5,879 nt of DNA from Trueperaceae bacterium (GTDB taxonomy: Bacteria > Deinococcota > Deinococci > Deinococcales > Trueperaceae), in the NCBI GenBank assembly GCA_007128755.1, contig SKWV01000361.1:1-5879 (forward strand), read 5' to 3'. The stretch's first letter is position 1. Each line of letters opens with the position of its first letter. Positions 1 through 5,673 of the stretch are shown here, piece after piece. The notes below the pieces were generated by a model. That model did not search any database. It had not been told where the DNA came from and saw only the letters and a list, made by a program, of their open reading frames with translations. Made by a program: the position numbers and the translations under genes.

Positions 1-266
1 CCATCCCGTTCACGTGGGCGCAGCGCTTCAACGGCTCCGACGTCTCGGCCGCCCCGCGGATGGACGACCCGGTCGACCCGCGCATCGTCGACGAGCTGCG
101 TGCGAAGTTCGAGGACTTCCGAAAGGCCTACGACGCCGACGGGATGACGGTGGCGGAGTTCGACGACTACGGGGCGACGCGGCGTACGCTGCGGCAGTTC
201 ATCGGCGGGTACGCCGAGCTCTGCCAGATGATCCGCGACGTGATGGTGACGAACCCGGACAAGTGA
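1..266 (+). CDS. C-terminal fragment of a possible transaldolase-family protein (5' end outside window)
   Basis: The frame is open from the left edge (first full codon at 3) to a TGA at 264-266, giving the last 87 residues of a longer protein. The ATG at 60 is internal, because the reading frame and its strongly GC-ending codons continue upstream of it. Visible pieces are IPFTWAQRFNGSDV near the edge, then an acidic helical tail with EFDDYGATRRTLRQFIGGY and a final helix ending DVMVTNPDK. From memory this tail resembles the C-terminus of long bacterial transaldolase-family proteins, which act in the cytoplasm on sugar phosphates of the pentose phosphate pathway. The catalytic barrel lies outside the window, so no active-site residue can be checked. 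It converges on the GH2 gene with a 36-bp gap. The coding call is firm; the family is a weak guess. Confidence 0.7.
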   Translation, partial: IPFTWAQRFNGSDVSAAPRMDDPVDPRIVDELRAKFEDFRKAYDADGMTVAEFDDYGATRRTLRQFIGGYAELCQMIRDVMVTNPDK

Positions 267-273
267 CGCAGCG

Positions 274-300
274 GTCGTAGGTCGAAGGTTCGAGCACGAC
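274..300. terminator. Hairpin in the convergent gap, candidate bidirectional terminator
   Basis: The 36-bp gap between the two convergent stop codons contains nested inverted repeats. The outer arms are GTCGT (274-278) and ACGAC (296-300). The inner arms are TCGAA (282-286) and TTCGA (289-293), with small unpaired patches AGG and GC between the stems. It can fold from either strand and sits where both transcripts should end. There is no T-tract on either side, so it is not a canonical intrinsic terminator. It could be a weak terminator, a 3'-end stabiliser, or chance. Confidence 0.4.
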
Positions 301-302
301 GC

Positions 303-2072
303 TTAGGACTGCTCGCGCTCGAGCAGCGCTCGGAGCCGCTCCTTGTCGAACTTGGCGCTGCGATCGGCGCCCAGCAAGCCGTTGCGCTCCTGCTCCACAT
401 CCGTCAGCTGCGTGTAGCAGAACCCGGCCACGTGCGGGTACGCCCGCACCGCGTCGATCAACCCTTCGAGGCGCTCCAGGAACTCGTCCTCCGTTCGCGG
501 GTCCTCGCCGTACCCCCAGTCGTCCTCACGCTCGCTCTCGCCCTCGGGCACCCACTTGATCCCCCCGAACTCGTCGACGATCAGGGGCTGGCCCGCGTAC
601 GCCGCCTCGACCTCCGGCGCCTTGCGCACCACGTCCGGGTACGGCTCCAGGAGGCGCTCGAGCTCCGCCGGGTCCTGCGTGTAGTGGTGGACGGTCCATA
701 GGTCGGTCTCGACGTGGAACCACCCGCTGGCGTCGTTGACCGGCCGCGAGGGGTCGAGCGATCGGGTCAGCGCGACCACGTCGCGCAGCGTCCGGTGATG
801 CTGCGGGTCGTCCGCCGCCTGGCGATCCGTCTCGTTGAACGGCGTCCACGCGACGATCGATGGATGGTGCCGCAACTCCCGCACCACGACGCCCCACTCC
901 GCGAGCGCGTTGCGCGCCGCCTCCGGCGAGGTGATGTCGAGGCCCCAACTCGGGAACTCCGCCCAGGTCAGGTAGCCGAGCCGGTCGGCCCAATGGTGGT
1001 AGCCAGGCTCGAACACCTTCTGGTGGAGCCGCGCGCCGTTGAAGCCCAGCTCCTGAGCGAGCTCGATGTCGCGCCGGAGCGCGTCGTCGCTCGGCGCCGT
1101 CCAGAGGGTGTCGGGCCAGTACCCCTGGTCGAGCACGAGGCGCTGGTTCACGGGCTCGCCGTTGAGGAGCACCCGGTTGCCGCGCACCTCGACGTCGCGG
1201 AAGCCGGTGTAGCTCGTCACCCGGTCGAGCGTGCGCCCGCCGGCGTCGAGCACCTCGACGTCGAGGTCGTAGAGCGCCGGGTCCGACACGCTCCACGGCC
1301 GCGCCTGCGGCGCCCGCAGGACGAGTGGGAGCCCGTTCGCCGCGGGCCCCTCCACGAACGCGATCTCGGTGTCGCCGTCCCGCAGGCGCAGCCGCAGCGA
1401 GCGCGCCTCCGGCCACGGCAAGAGGCGCGCCGTCACCACGGCCGTCCGCGTCGCGGCGCTCGCCTGCACCTGGAGGTCCTCGAGACCCCCTTCGGGCACG
1501 CCCTCGAGCCAGATGGTCTGCCACACGCCGGTCACGCGGGTGTAGAAGCATTCGTACGACTCCGGGCGCGACGACTGCTTGCCTCCCGGCTGCATCCCGG
1601 TGCGGACGTCGTCCTGGCAGTGCAGCACCACCTCGACGCTCTCGCCGGGCGCGACGAACGGGCGCAGATCGACGTCGATGCGCGTCGAGCCTCCCCAATG
1701 CTCGTGCGCGAGCGCGCCGTCCACGAACACGCGCGTGTGGTAATCGGCCGCGCCGATGCGCAGGGTCGGCACCACGCCGATCCAATCGGCGGGCACCTGC
1801 ACGCGCCGGCGGTACCAGACGCTGGTCATGAAGCCGCGTCGGCCGATGCCGGAGGCAGGGCTCTCCGGCGGGAAGGGAACGAGGATCGTCTCTGGGAAGG
1901 TCCCGCCGGACTGCCGCTCGTGGACGCTCTCGGGGCCGTCGATGGCGAAGTCCCAGGGGCCGTTGAGGTTCAGCCAGCGCTCGCGGCGGAGCCGTGGCCG
2001 GGGGTGTTCGGGCCGAGGGATGGAGTCGGATGCGATGGGGACGTGCGGGCGCGGTGCGATGACGGGATCCAT
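303..2072 (-). CDS. Glycoside hydrolase family 2 (beta-galactosidase/beta-glucuronidase-like), cytoplasmic
   Basis: A 589-residue enzyme expected to hydrolyse a terminal beta-linked sugar by the retaining mechanism. The N-terminus (IPRPEHPRPRL, then RWLNLNGPWDFAID, residues 18-45) is typical of GH2 proteins. A sugar-binding jelly-roll domain follows (about 33-195, with GVWQTIWLE at 182-190), then an Ig-like middle domain (about 196-300) and the catalytic barrel (about 300-589). The likely acid/base is E414 in AWTPFNETD, and the likely nucleophile is E501 in LIVDEFGG. There is no signal peptide or membrane segment. The ATG at 2072 is the only ATG, GTG or TTG in frame between the upstream gene's stop and the conserved N-terminus, although it has no Shine-Dalgarno sequence. 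This is the last gene of the operon, 47 bp after the binding-protein gene, which fits intracellular cleavage of an imported glycoside. The NxK motif that marks GusA-type glucuronidases is not seen near N564. Beta-galactosidase is plausible but the substrate is unproven. Confidence 0.93.
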   Translation of the reverse strand: MDPVIAPRPHVPIASDSIPRPEHPRPRLRRERWLNLNGPWDFAIDGPESVHERQSGGTFPETILVPFPPESPASGIGRRGFMTSVWYRRRVQVPADWIGVVPTLRIGAADYHTRVFVDGALAHEHWGGSTRIDVDLRPFVAPGESVEVVLHCQDDVRTGMQPGGKQSSRPESYECFYTRVTGVWQTIWLEGVPEGGLEDLQVQASAATRTAVVTARLLPWPEARSLRLRLRDGDTEIAFVEGPAANGLPLVLRAPQARPWSVSDPALYDLDVEVLDAGGRTLDRVTSYTGFRDVEVRGNRVLLNGEPVNQRLVLDQGYWPDTLWTAPSDDALRRDIELAQELGFNGARLHQKVFEPGYHHWADRLGYLTWAEFPSWGLDITSPEAARNALAEWGVVVRELRHHPSIVAWTPFNETDRQAADDPQHHRTLRDVVALTRSLDPSRPVNDASGWFHVETDLWTVHHYTQDPAELERLLEPYPDVVRKAPEVEAAYAGQPLIVDEFGGIKWVPEGESEREDDWGYGEDPRTEDEFLERLEGLIDAVRAYPHVAGFCYTQLTDVEQERNGLLGADRSAKFDKERLRALLEREQS

Positions 2073-2086
2073 GACGAGGCGCGGCG

Positions 2087-2108
2087 GGGCGGGGCCGAGG
2101 CCCCGCCC
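2087..2108 (-). other. Strong intercistronic GC hairpin between binding-protein and GH2 genes
   Basis: A perfect inverted repeat has arms GGGCGGGGCC (2087-2096) and GGCCCCGCCC (2099-2108) around a 2-nt centre. In RNA this would fold as a 9-bp, all-GC stem with a 4-nt loop. It lies 11 nt after the binding-protein stop codon and ends 14 nt before the GH2 start codon. No T-run follows, so it is not a standard terminator. In known sugar ABC operons, hairpins at this kind of place protect the upstream binding-protein mRNA and lower expression downstream. That role here is inference. Confidence 0.6.
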
Positions 2109-2119
2109 TTCGACCGCCT

Positions 2120-3409
2120 TCAGTCCAGCAGGTCCTGGACCTGCGCGTCGGCGTCGGCGAGCGCTTGAGCGATCGGCTTGCCGGTGAGCCAGATCGCCTG
2201 CAGTTCGCGGTTCAACACGTCCTGCACGGCGTCGTAGCGCACGACGGGCTGGACGTCGCGAGCGATCTCGATGGTGCCGGCGTACTCGTCGCGGTGCGGC
2301 AGCGCGGCGTACGCGTCGCTCTCGAGCACGGACGTCCGGACGGAGAGGTGCCCGGTGCGCGACCACGCGAGGTTCTGGTCGTTGATCCACGCGAGCAGCT
2401 CGAGCGCGGCGTCGAACTTCTCGGGATCGCGCTGCGTGGTGACGGGGATCGCCCACAGGTGGTTGCTCGCCCACGTCGCGGGCGTGTCGAAGAGCGTCGG
2501 GAAGTCGGCCGCGTAGTAGTCGGTCAGGGCCACGTTCGTGTTCGCGGCCTGCGCGCCGTAGAAGTCGACCACCCAGGTGCCGTTGACGAGGATGGCGGAC
2601 TCGCCGTCCAAGAACGCCTGCTGGGAGTCGGCGTAGTTGAGGCGCGGGTCGGCGAAGCCGCCGTCGAAGAGCGCGACGATCGTCTCGACGGCGCGCACGG
2701 CTTCGGGCGAGTTGACGTTGGAGACGCCGTCGCCGAAGAGCTCGGCCCCCTGCTGCCAGGCGAGCGCCATGACCAGGCGCACGCCGATGGGGAACTCCGC
2801 GAAGTCCGCCGCCAGGTAGCTCGCGCCGGTGGCGTCGCGCACCATGGCGGCGTGCTCGAGCATCTCTTCGGGGCTGCTCGGCAGGATCGGCGCCCCGTCG
2901 TCATCGACGAGGCCCGCGGCCGCCATCAGCTCGAGGTTCACGTGCCAGAGGTTGGCGTGGGCGTCCATCGGCACGCCGTACACGCGGCCGTCGTAGGTGA
3001 CGGCGTCGCGTGCGGTCGCCTCCCAGTCGCTCGTGTCGATCCCGGCGGCGGCGAGGTGCTCGGAGAGGTCGGCGAGGGCGCCGAGCGAGGCGAACTCGGG
3101 GATCGCCGAGGAGTGCATCACGTGCACGCTGGGCGCGTTGCCGGCCGCGTAGGACGCCTTGATCTGGTCGTAGTAGTTGCCCCAGTCGGTGGGGAGGGTC
3201 TCGACCCTCACGCCGTTGTCGGCGGCGTCGAAGGCGTCGACGATCGCCTGGATGATGCAGGGCTCGCCGACCGCGTCGGCGATGGAGACGCCCGGCGTGT
3301 CGCACGCCCCGAAGAACCGTCCGAGCGTGATGGTGGTCTCCTGCGCGAACGCGGGCGCGGCCGCGAGCAGCAGGGCGAGCAGGATGGAGAGAACGTGGGG
3401 TCGACGCAT
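2120..3409 (-). CDS. ABC transporter sugar-binding protein (secreted, extracellular solute-binding family 1)
   Basis: A 429-residue protein of normal length for MalE-like binding proteins of CUT1 sugar importers. Residues 1-22 form a classical signal peptide: basic MRRPH, a leucine/alanine core, and APAFA with predicted cleavage before Q23. There is no lipobox cysteine, so the mature protein is probably periplasmic rather than lipid-anchored. Family-like stretches include a tryptophan-containing YYDQIKASYAAGNAPSV region (79-95), VTYDGRVYGVPMDAHANLW (137-155) and a late LWAIPVTTQRDPEKFDAALE segment ahead of a C-terminal helical region. C36 and C51 in the mature N-lobe could form a disulfide. 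The start at 3409 is supported by AAGGAGG seven nt upstream. The gene follows permease 2 by 61 bp and precedes the GH2 gene. It should capture the glycoside delivered to the permeases; the ligand is unknown. Confidence 0.93.
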   Translation of the reverse strand: MRRPHVLSILLALLLAAAPAFAQETTITLGRFFGACDTPGVSIADAVGEPCIIQAIVDAFDAADNGVRVETLPTDWGNYYDQIKASYAAGNAPSVHVMHSSAIPEFASLGALADLSEHLAAAGIDTSDWEATARDAVTYDGRVYGVPMDAHANLWHVNLELMAAAGLVDDDGAPILPSSPEEMLEHAAMVRDATGASYLAADFAEFPIGVRLVMALAWQQGAELFGDGVSNVNSPEAVRAVETIVALFDGGFADPRLNYADSQQAFLDGESAILVNGTWVVDFYGAQAANTNVALTDYYAADFPTLFDTPATWASNHLWAIPVTTQRDPEKFDAALELLAWINDQNLAWSRTGHLSVRTSVLESDAYAALPHRDEYAGTIEIARDVQPVVRYDAVQDVLNRELQAIWLTGKPIAQALADADAQVQDLLD

Positions 3410-3416
3410 CAGAGTG

Positions 3417-3423
3417 CCTCCTT
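3417..3423 (-). promoter_or_regulatory. Strong ribosome binding site of the binding-protein gene
   Basis: AAGGAGG lies seven nucleotides upstream of the ATG at 3409. It is the most complete Shine-Dalgarno sequence in the operon, matching the usual need for more binding protein than permease. The 61-bp gap before this gene holds no other signal that I can see. Confidence 0.8.
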
Positions 3424-3470
3424 GGGGCTGATCCGAGAGGTGGACGATGGACGGGAGTGCGACGAGTCGG

Positions 3471-4310
3471 TCACTTGCCGCTCCCCATGGCGATGCCGCG
3501 CACGACCTGGCGCTGGAAGAGGAGGAAGAGGAGCACGACGGGCAGGCTGGCGAGCACGCCCGACGCCATCACGCGGCCCAAGCCTTCGCTCTGCGCGAAG
3601 TTCGTCTGCAGACTCGCGAGGCCCAGGGTGATGGTGAACATCTCGGGGCGGCTCGCGGAGACGAGGGGCCAGAGGTAGTCGTTCCAGGCGTACAGGAACG
3701 TGAGGATCGCGAGGGTCGAGAGCGCGGGGATCGAGAGCGGCAGCATGATGCGCGTGAAGACGGTCCAGCGGCCGGCGCCGTCGAGCGTCGCCGCCTCCTC
3801 GATGTAGTCGGGGATGCCGCGGAAGAACTGCGTCATCAGGAACACGCCGATCGGCACGGCGAGGCGCGGCGCGATGAGGGCGAAGTAGCCGTTGTGCCAG
3901 CCCCACTCGGCGAACATCGTGTAGAGCGGGATGAAGATCGCCTGCTCCGGGATCACGAGCCCCGCCAGCACGAGCGGGTAGAGCAGCCGGCGCCCCGGGA
4001 ACGGGATGCGAGCGAAGGCGTAGCCGGCCATCGACGAGAGCACGAGGACGAGCGACGTCATGCCGAGCGCGACGATGGCGCTGTTGAGGAACCAGCGCGG
4101 CGTGAGCCCGCTGCTGAGCACGAAACCGAGGTTGTCGAGCGTGAAGGGCCAGGGGATCAGTCCCCAGGCGACGTTGGAGGTGGTGCGGGCCAGCAGGTCG
4201 TTGGGTTGCAGCGCCATCGACACCATCCACACGATGGGCACCACCCAGAGCGCGGCGGCGAGCATCAGGACGATCACGACGATGCGGCGTGCGGCTCGGT
4301 TCCCGACCAC
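3471..4310 (-). CDS. ABC sugar transporter permease 2 (MalG-like, CUT1)
   Basis: A 279-residue inner-membrane permease with about six predicted membrane spans (near 10-30, 75-98, 107-130, 142-163, 192-212 and 250-268). The cytoplasmic EAA loop that docks the ATPase is clear at 171-191 (EEAATLDGAGRWTVFTRIML followed by P). The C-terminus, VVRGIAMGSGK, is typical of MalG-type subunits, which commonly end near a V-x-G-x-x-x-G-x-K pattern. The start is taken as GTG at 4310: it is two nucleotides after the permease 1 stop and has AGGAGG seven nt upstream. The frame continues upstream without a stop, but that part is an antisense-like shadow of permease 1, and the next in-frame ATG would fall inside the first membrane helix. 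It forms the membrane channel with permease 1, probably translationally coupled to it. Confidence 0.93.
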   Translation of the reverse strand: MVGNRAARRIVVIVLMLAAALWVVPIVWMVSMALQPNDLLARTTSNVAWGLIPWPFTLDNLGFVLSSGLTPRWFLNSAIVALGMTSLVLVLSSMAGYAFARIPFPGRRLLYPLVLAGLVIPEQAIFIPLYTMFAEWGWHNGYFALIAPRLAVPIGVFLMTQFFRGIPDYIEEAATLDGAGRWTVFTRIMLPLSIPALSTLAILTFLYAWNDYLWPLVSASRPEMFTITLGLASLQTNFAQSEGLGRVMASGVLASLPVVLLFLLFQRQVVRGIAMGSGK

Positions 4311-4312
4311 CG

Positions 4313-5452
4313 TCAGCCCTCCTCGCGCGACGCGCGGATCTGGAGCATCGCGAACACGAGCATGAACACGAAGAGCACGATGGCCAGCGCCGACGCGTAA
4401 CCGAGCTCGCTGTTGCGGAACCCCGTCTGGTAGATGTAGCGCACGAGCACCTGCGTGGCGTCGTTGGGGCCGCCGCGGGTGATGAGGTGGCTCTGCCCGA
4501 AGACCTGGAAGTGCAGGATCAACTGCAGCACGATCACGAGGCTCATGGTCCGCGAGAGTGCGGGGAGGGTGATGGAGCGGATCGTGGCCCACGCCCCGGC
4601 GCCATCGAGGCGGGCCGCCTCGTAGAGCTCCGCCGGGATCTCCTGCAGGCCGGCCAGGAAGAGGATCATCGCGAACCCGAGCGACCACCACACCGTCGCG
4701 ATCACGATCGCCGGCATCGCCAGGTCGATGCTCGTGACCCACGACACCGGCTCGAGCCCGAGGGTGCGGAACGCGTGGCCGATGAGGCCCTGGCGCGGGC
4801 TGAACGTGAGCTGCCAGATGAGGGTCACGACGGTGACGGAGAGCACCTGCGACAGGAAGAACGCCGTGCGCAGCGCGGCGCTGGCGCGGTCGTCGCGGTT
4901 GAGCCCGAGCGCCAGTGCCAGCCCCAGGAGCGTGACGCTGGGGACGGTGAGCGCCACGAAGGTGAGCGTGTTCCCGACGATGGGCCAGAAGCGCCGGTCG
5001 CCCCAGCGCCCCTCCTCGCCAGGGTGGAGGCCGAGGAGGAGCCCGAAGAGCAGCAGCGTGGCGCCGATCCCGGCGAGCGCCGTGGAGCGGTTGATGGCGC
5101 CGCTGCGCCACCACCAGGCCAGGAGCGCCACGATCACCACGCCCGCCAAGCGTGGAACGAGCTGGTGGTCGAGGCTCCAGACGATGCCGTCGCCCCAGAG
5201 CATGCGCGTGTAGTTGTCGAGCCCCACGAAGCGCTTGGCATCCGGGTTGATGCTCACGGCGAGCAGGTTCCAGTCGTGGAGGCTGATCCAGATGCCGCGC
5301 ACGAACGGCGTCACCAGGAACGCCACGTACGCCAGGAGGAACGGGCCGACGAAGAGGTACCCGGCCGCCGCATCGCGCCACGGGAAGCGCCGACGTGCTA
5401 CGCGTGACGTCGCTGCAGCGGTCTCTGTCAGCACTCGACCCTTGGTCGCCAT
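4313..5452 (-). CDS. ABC sugar transporter permease 1 (MalF-like, CUT1) with two extra membrane segments
   Basis: A 379-residue inner-membrane permease, the first gene of the operon. After a basic N-terminus comes a first span (about 30-50, with GYLFVGPFLLAYVAFLVTPF). A standard short MalF-like subunit of about 290 residues would next have a short external loop leading to the second core helix. Here residues about 90-150 are inserted, with two hydrophobic stretches (99-115, ending WWW, and 125-142, rich in leucine). Core spans follow near 157-184, 195-215, 245-268, 303-320 and 355-372. The EAA loop is intact at 275-297 (ELYEAARLDGAGAWATIR, then SITLP). The ATG at 5452 is preferred over an in-frame GTG at 5479 because AGGAGGG lies just upstream of it and residues before it look non-conserved. 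It pairs with permease 2; the ATPase partner is not in the window. Confidence 0.93.
   Translation of the reverse strand: MATKGRVLTETAAATSRVARRRFPWRDAAAGYLFVGPFLLAYVAFLVTPFVRGIWISLHDWNLLAVSINPDAKRFVGLDNYTRMLWGDGIVWSLDHQLVPRLAGVVIVALLAWWWRSGAINRSTALAGIGATLLLFGLLLGLHPGEEGRWGDRRFWPIVGNTLTFVALTVPSVTLLGLALALGLNRDDRASAALRTAFFLSQVLSVTVVTLIWQLTFSPRQGLIGHAFRTLGLEPVSWVTSIDLAMPAIVIATVWWSLGFAMILFLAGLQEIPAELYEAARLDGAGAWATIRSITLPALSRTMSLVIVLQLILHFQVFGQSHLITRGGPNDATQVLVRYIYQTGFRNSELGYASALAIVLFVFMLVFAMLQIRASREEG
4318..4323 (-). promoter_or_regulatory. Ribosome binding site fixing the GTG start of permease 2
   Basis: AGGAGG lies inside the last codons of permease 1 and is seven nucleotides from the GTG at 4310. 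The TGA of permease 1 (4315-4313) lies between the two. This arrangement fixes the start and suggests that ribosomes finishing permease 1 reinitiate on permease 2. Confidence 0.75.
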
Positions 5453-5455
5453 CGG

Positions 5456-5462
5456 CCCTCCT
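5456..5462 (-). promoter_or_regulatory. Ribosome binding site selecting the ATG of permease 1
   Basis: AGGAGGG is followed after three nucleotides by the ATG at 5452 (four nt if counted from the AGGAGG core). The spacing is slightly short but the match is strong. The alternative GTG at 5479 has no comparable sequence upstream, so this site decides the start. Confidence 0.7.
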
Positions 5463-5475
5463 GAGGACGTTTCGG

Positions 5476-5495
5476 GCACCGGTTTTTTGCACCGG
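5476..5495 (-). repeat. Short direct repeat and weak hairpin in the operon leader
   Basis: GCACCGG occurs at 5476-5482 and again at 5489-5495, separated by six T residues. On the transcribed strand, the arms CCGGT and ACCGG can form a 5-bp stem around a 7-nt A-rich loop, with possible wobble pairs outside. It lies between the predicted transcription start and the ribosome binding site. It could be a leader structure or a half-site pair for a regulator; it is short enough to be chance. Confidence 0.3.
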
Positions 5496-5515
5496 CATAG
5501 ACTGTGATTAACGTC

Positions 5516-5544
5516 GGTATAGCACGAGCACGAACTCCAGTCAA
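5516..5544 (-). promoter_or_regulatory. Sigma-70-type promoter of the sugar uptake operon
   Basis: On the minus strand a -35 box TTGACT (5544-5539; 5 of 6 consensus bases) is followed after exactly 17 bp by a -10 box TATACC (5521-5516; 4 of 6). A TG dinucleotide one base before the -10 box makes it an extended -10. Transcription would begin near 5509, giving a leader of about 57 nt before permease 1. The element lies in the most AT-rich part of the window and points into the operon. Everything downstream to 303 could be one transcript. Confidence 0.7.
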
Positions 5545-5553
5545 CCGCGTTTG
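5542..5553. promoter_or_regulatory. Candidate LacI/GalR-family operator overlapping the -35 box
   Basis: CAACCGCGTTTG is a 12-bp palindrome with central CG and only one mismatched pair (C against A in the third position from the centre). Operators of LacI/GalR-family sugar repressors typically are palindromes of about this size with a central CG step. It shares three bases with the -35 box, so a bound repressor would block RNA polymerase. No regulator gene is in the window, and no second copy of the site was found, so the family assignment is inference. Confidence 0.45.
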
Positions 5554-5574
5554 CGCGTCAGGCACGCGAATATG

Positions 5575-5634
5575 ACATGTTCGGCTGGAGGTCCAAGCGT
5601 GCTTCGTCGACGATACCCACGGAAAAACATGTTT
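5575..5634. other. Cluster of short palindromes upstream of the promoter
   Basis: Three perfect palindromes lie in this non-coding stretch: ACATGT (5575-5580), TCGTCGACGA (5604-5613) and AAACATGTTT (5625-5634). Their centres are 31 and 21 bp apart, near whole turns of the helix, and the first is 30 bp from the candidate operator. They are upstream of the -35 box, where activator sites often lie. No known binding motif is recognised; the remainder of 5453-5673 shows nothing else I can name. Confidence 0.25.
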
Positions 5635-5673
5635 GTAACTGAAGCCCTCAACTGCCAGCATGCCGCTGCGCCG

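Noticed and set aside
714..2168. Long plus-strand open frame of 484 codons opposite the GH2 gene
   Set aside because: It is antisense to a gene with clear GH2 motifs, and its translation is dominated by Arg, Val, Glu and His with no recognisable domain. GC-rich codon bias on the true strand creates such frames.
2073..2474. N-terminal extension of the GH2 frame into the binding-protein gene
   Set aside because: The extra 134 residues are arginine-rich shadow sequence overlapping the binding-protein gene; the conserved GH2 N-terminus begins just after the ATG at 2072.
2165..3631. Long plus-strand open frame of 488 codons opposite the binding protein
   Set aside because: It has a Gly/Val/Arg/Asp-rich shadow composition and overlaps a protein with a convincing signal peptide, ribosome binding site and family motifs.
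3447..5407. Plus-strand open frames opposite both permeases
   Set aside because: Their composition is charged and repetitive (Glu, Arg, His, Asp), the usual image of hydrophobic membrane codons on the other strand. Both permeases have intact EAA loops on the minus strand.
5453..5479. Nine-residue N-terminal extension of permease 1 from a GTG at 5479
   Set aside because: No Shine-Dalgarno sequence precedes it, while the ATG at 5452 has AGGAGGG directly upstream.
5568..5600. Possible second promoter on the minus strand, TTGGAC - 16 bp - CATATT
   Set aside because: The -35 box matches consensus at only three positions and the spacing is short; the TTGACT/TATACC promoter downstream is much better.
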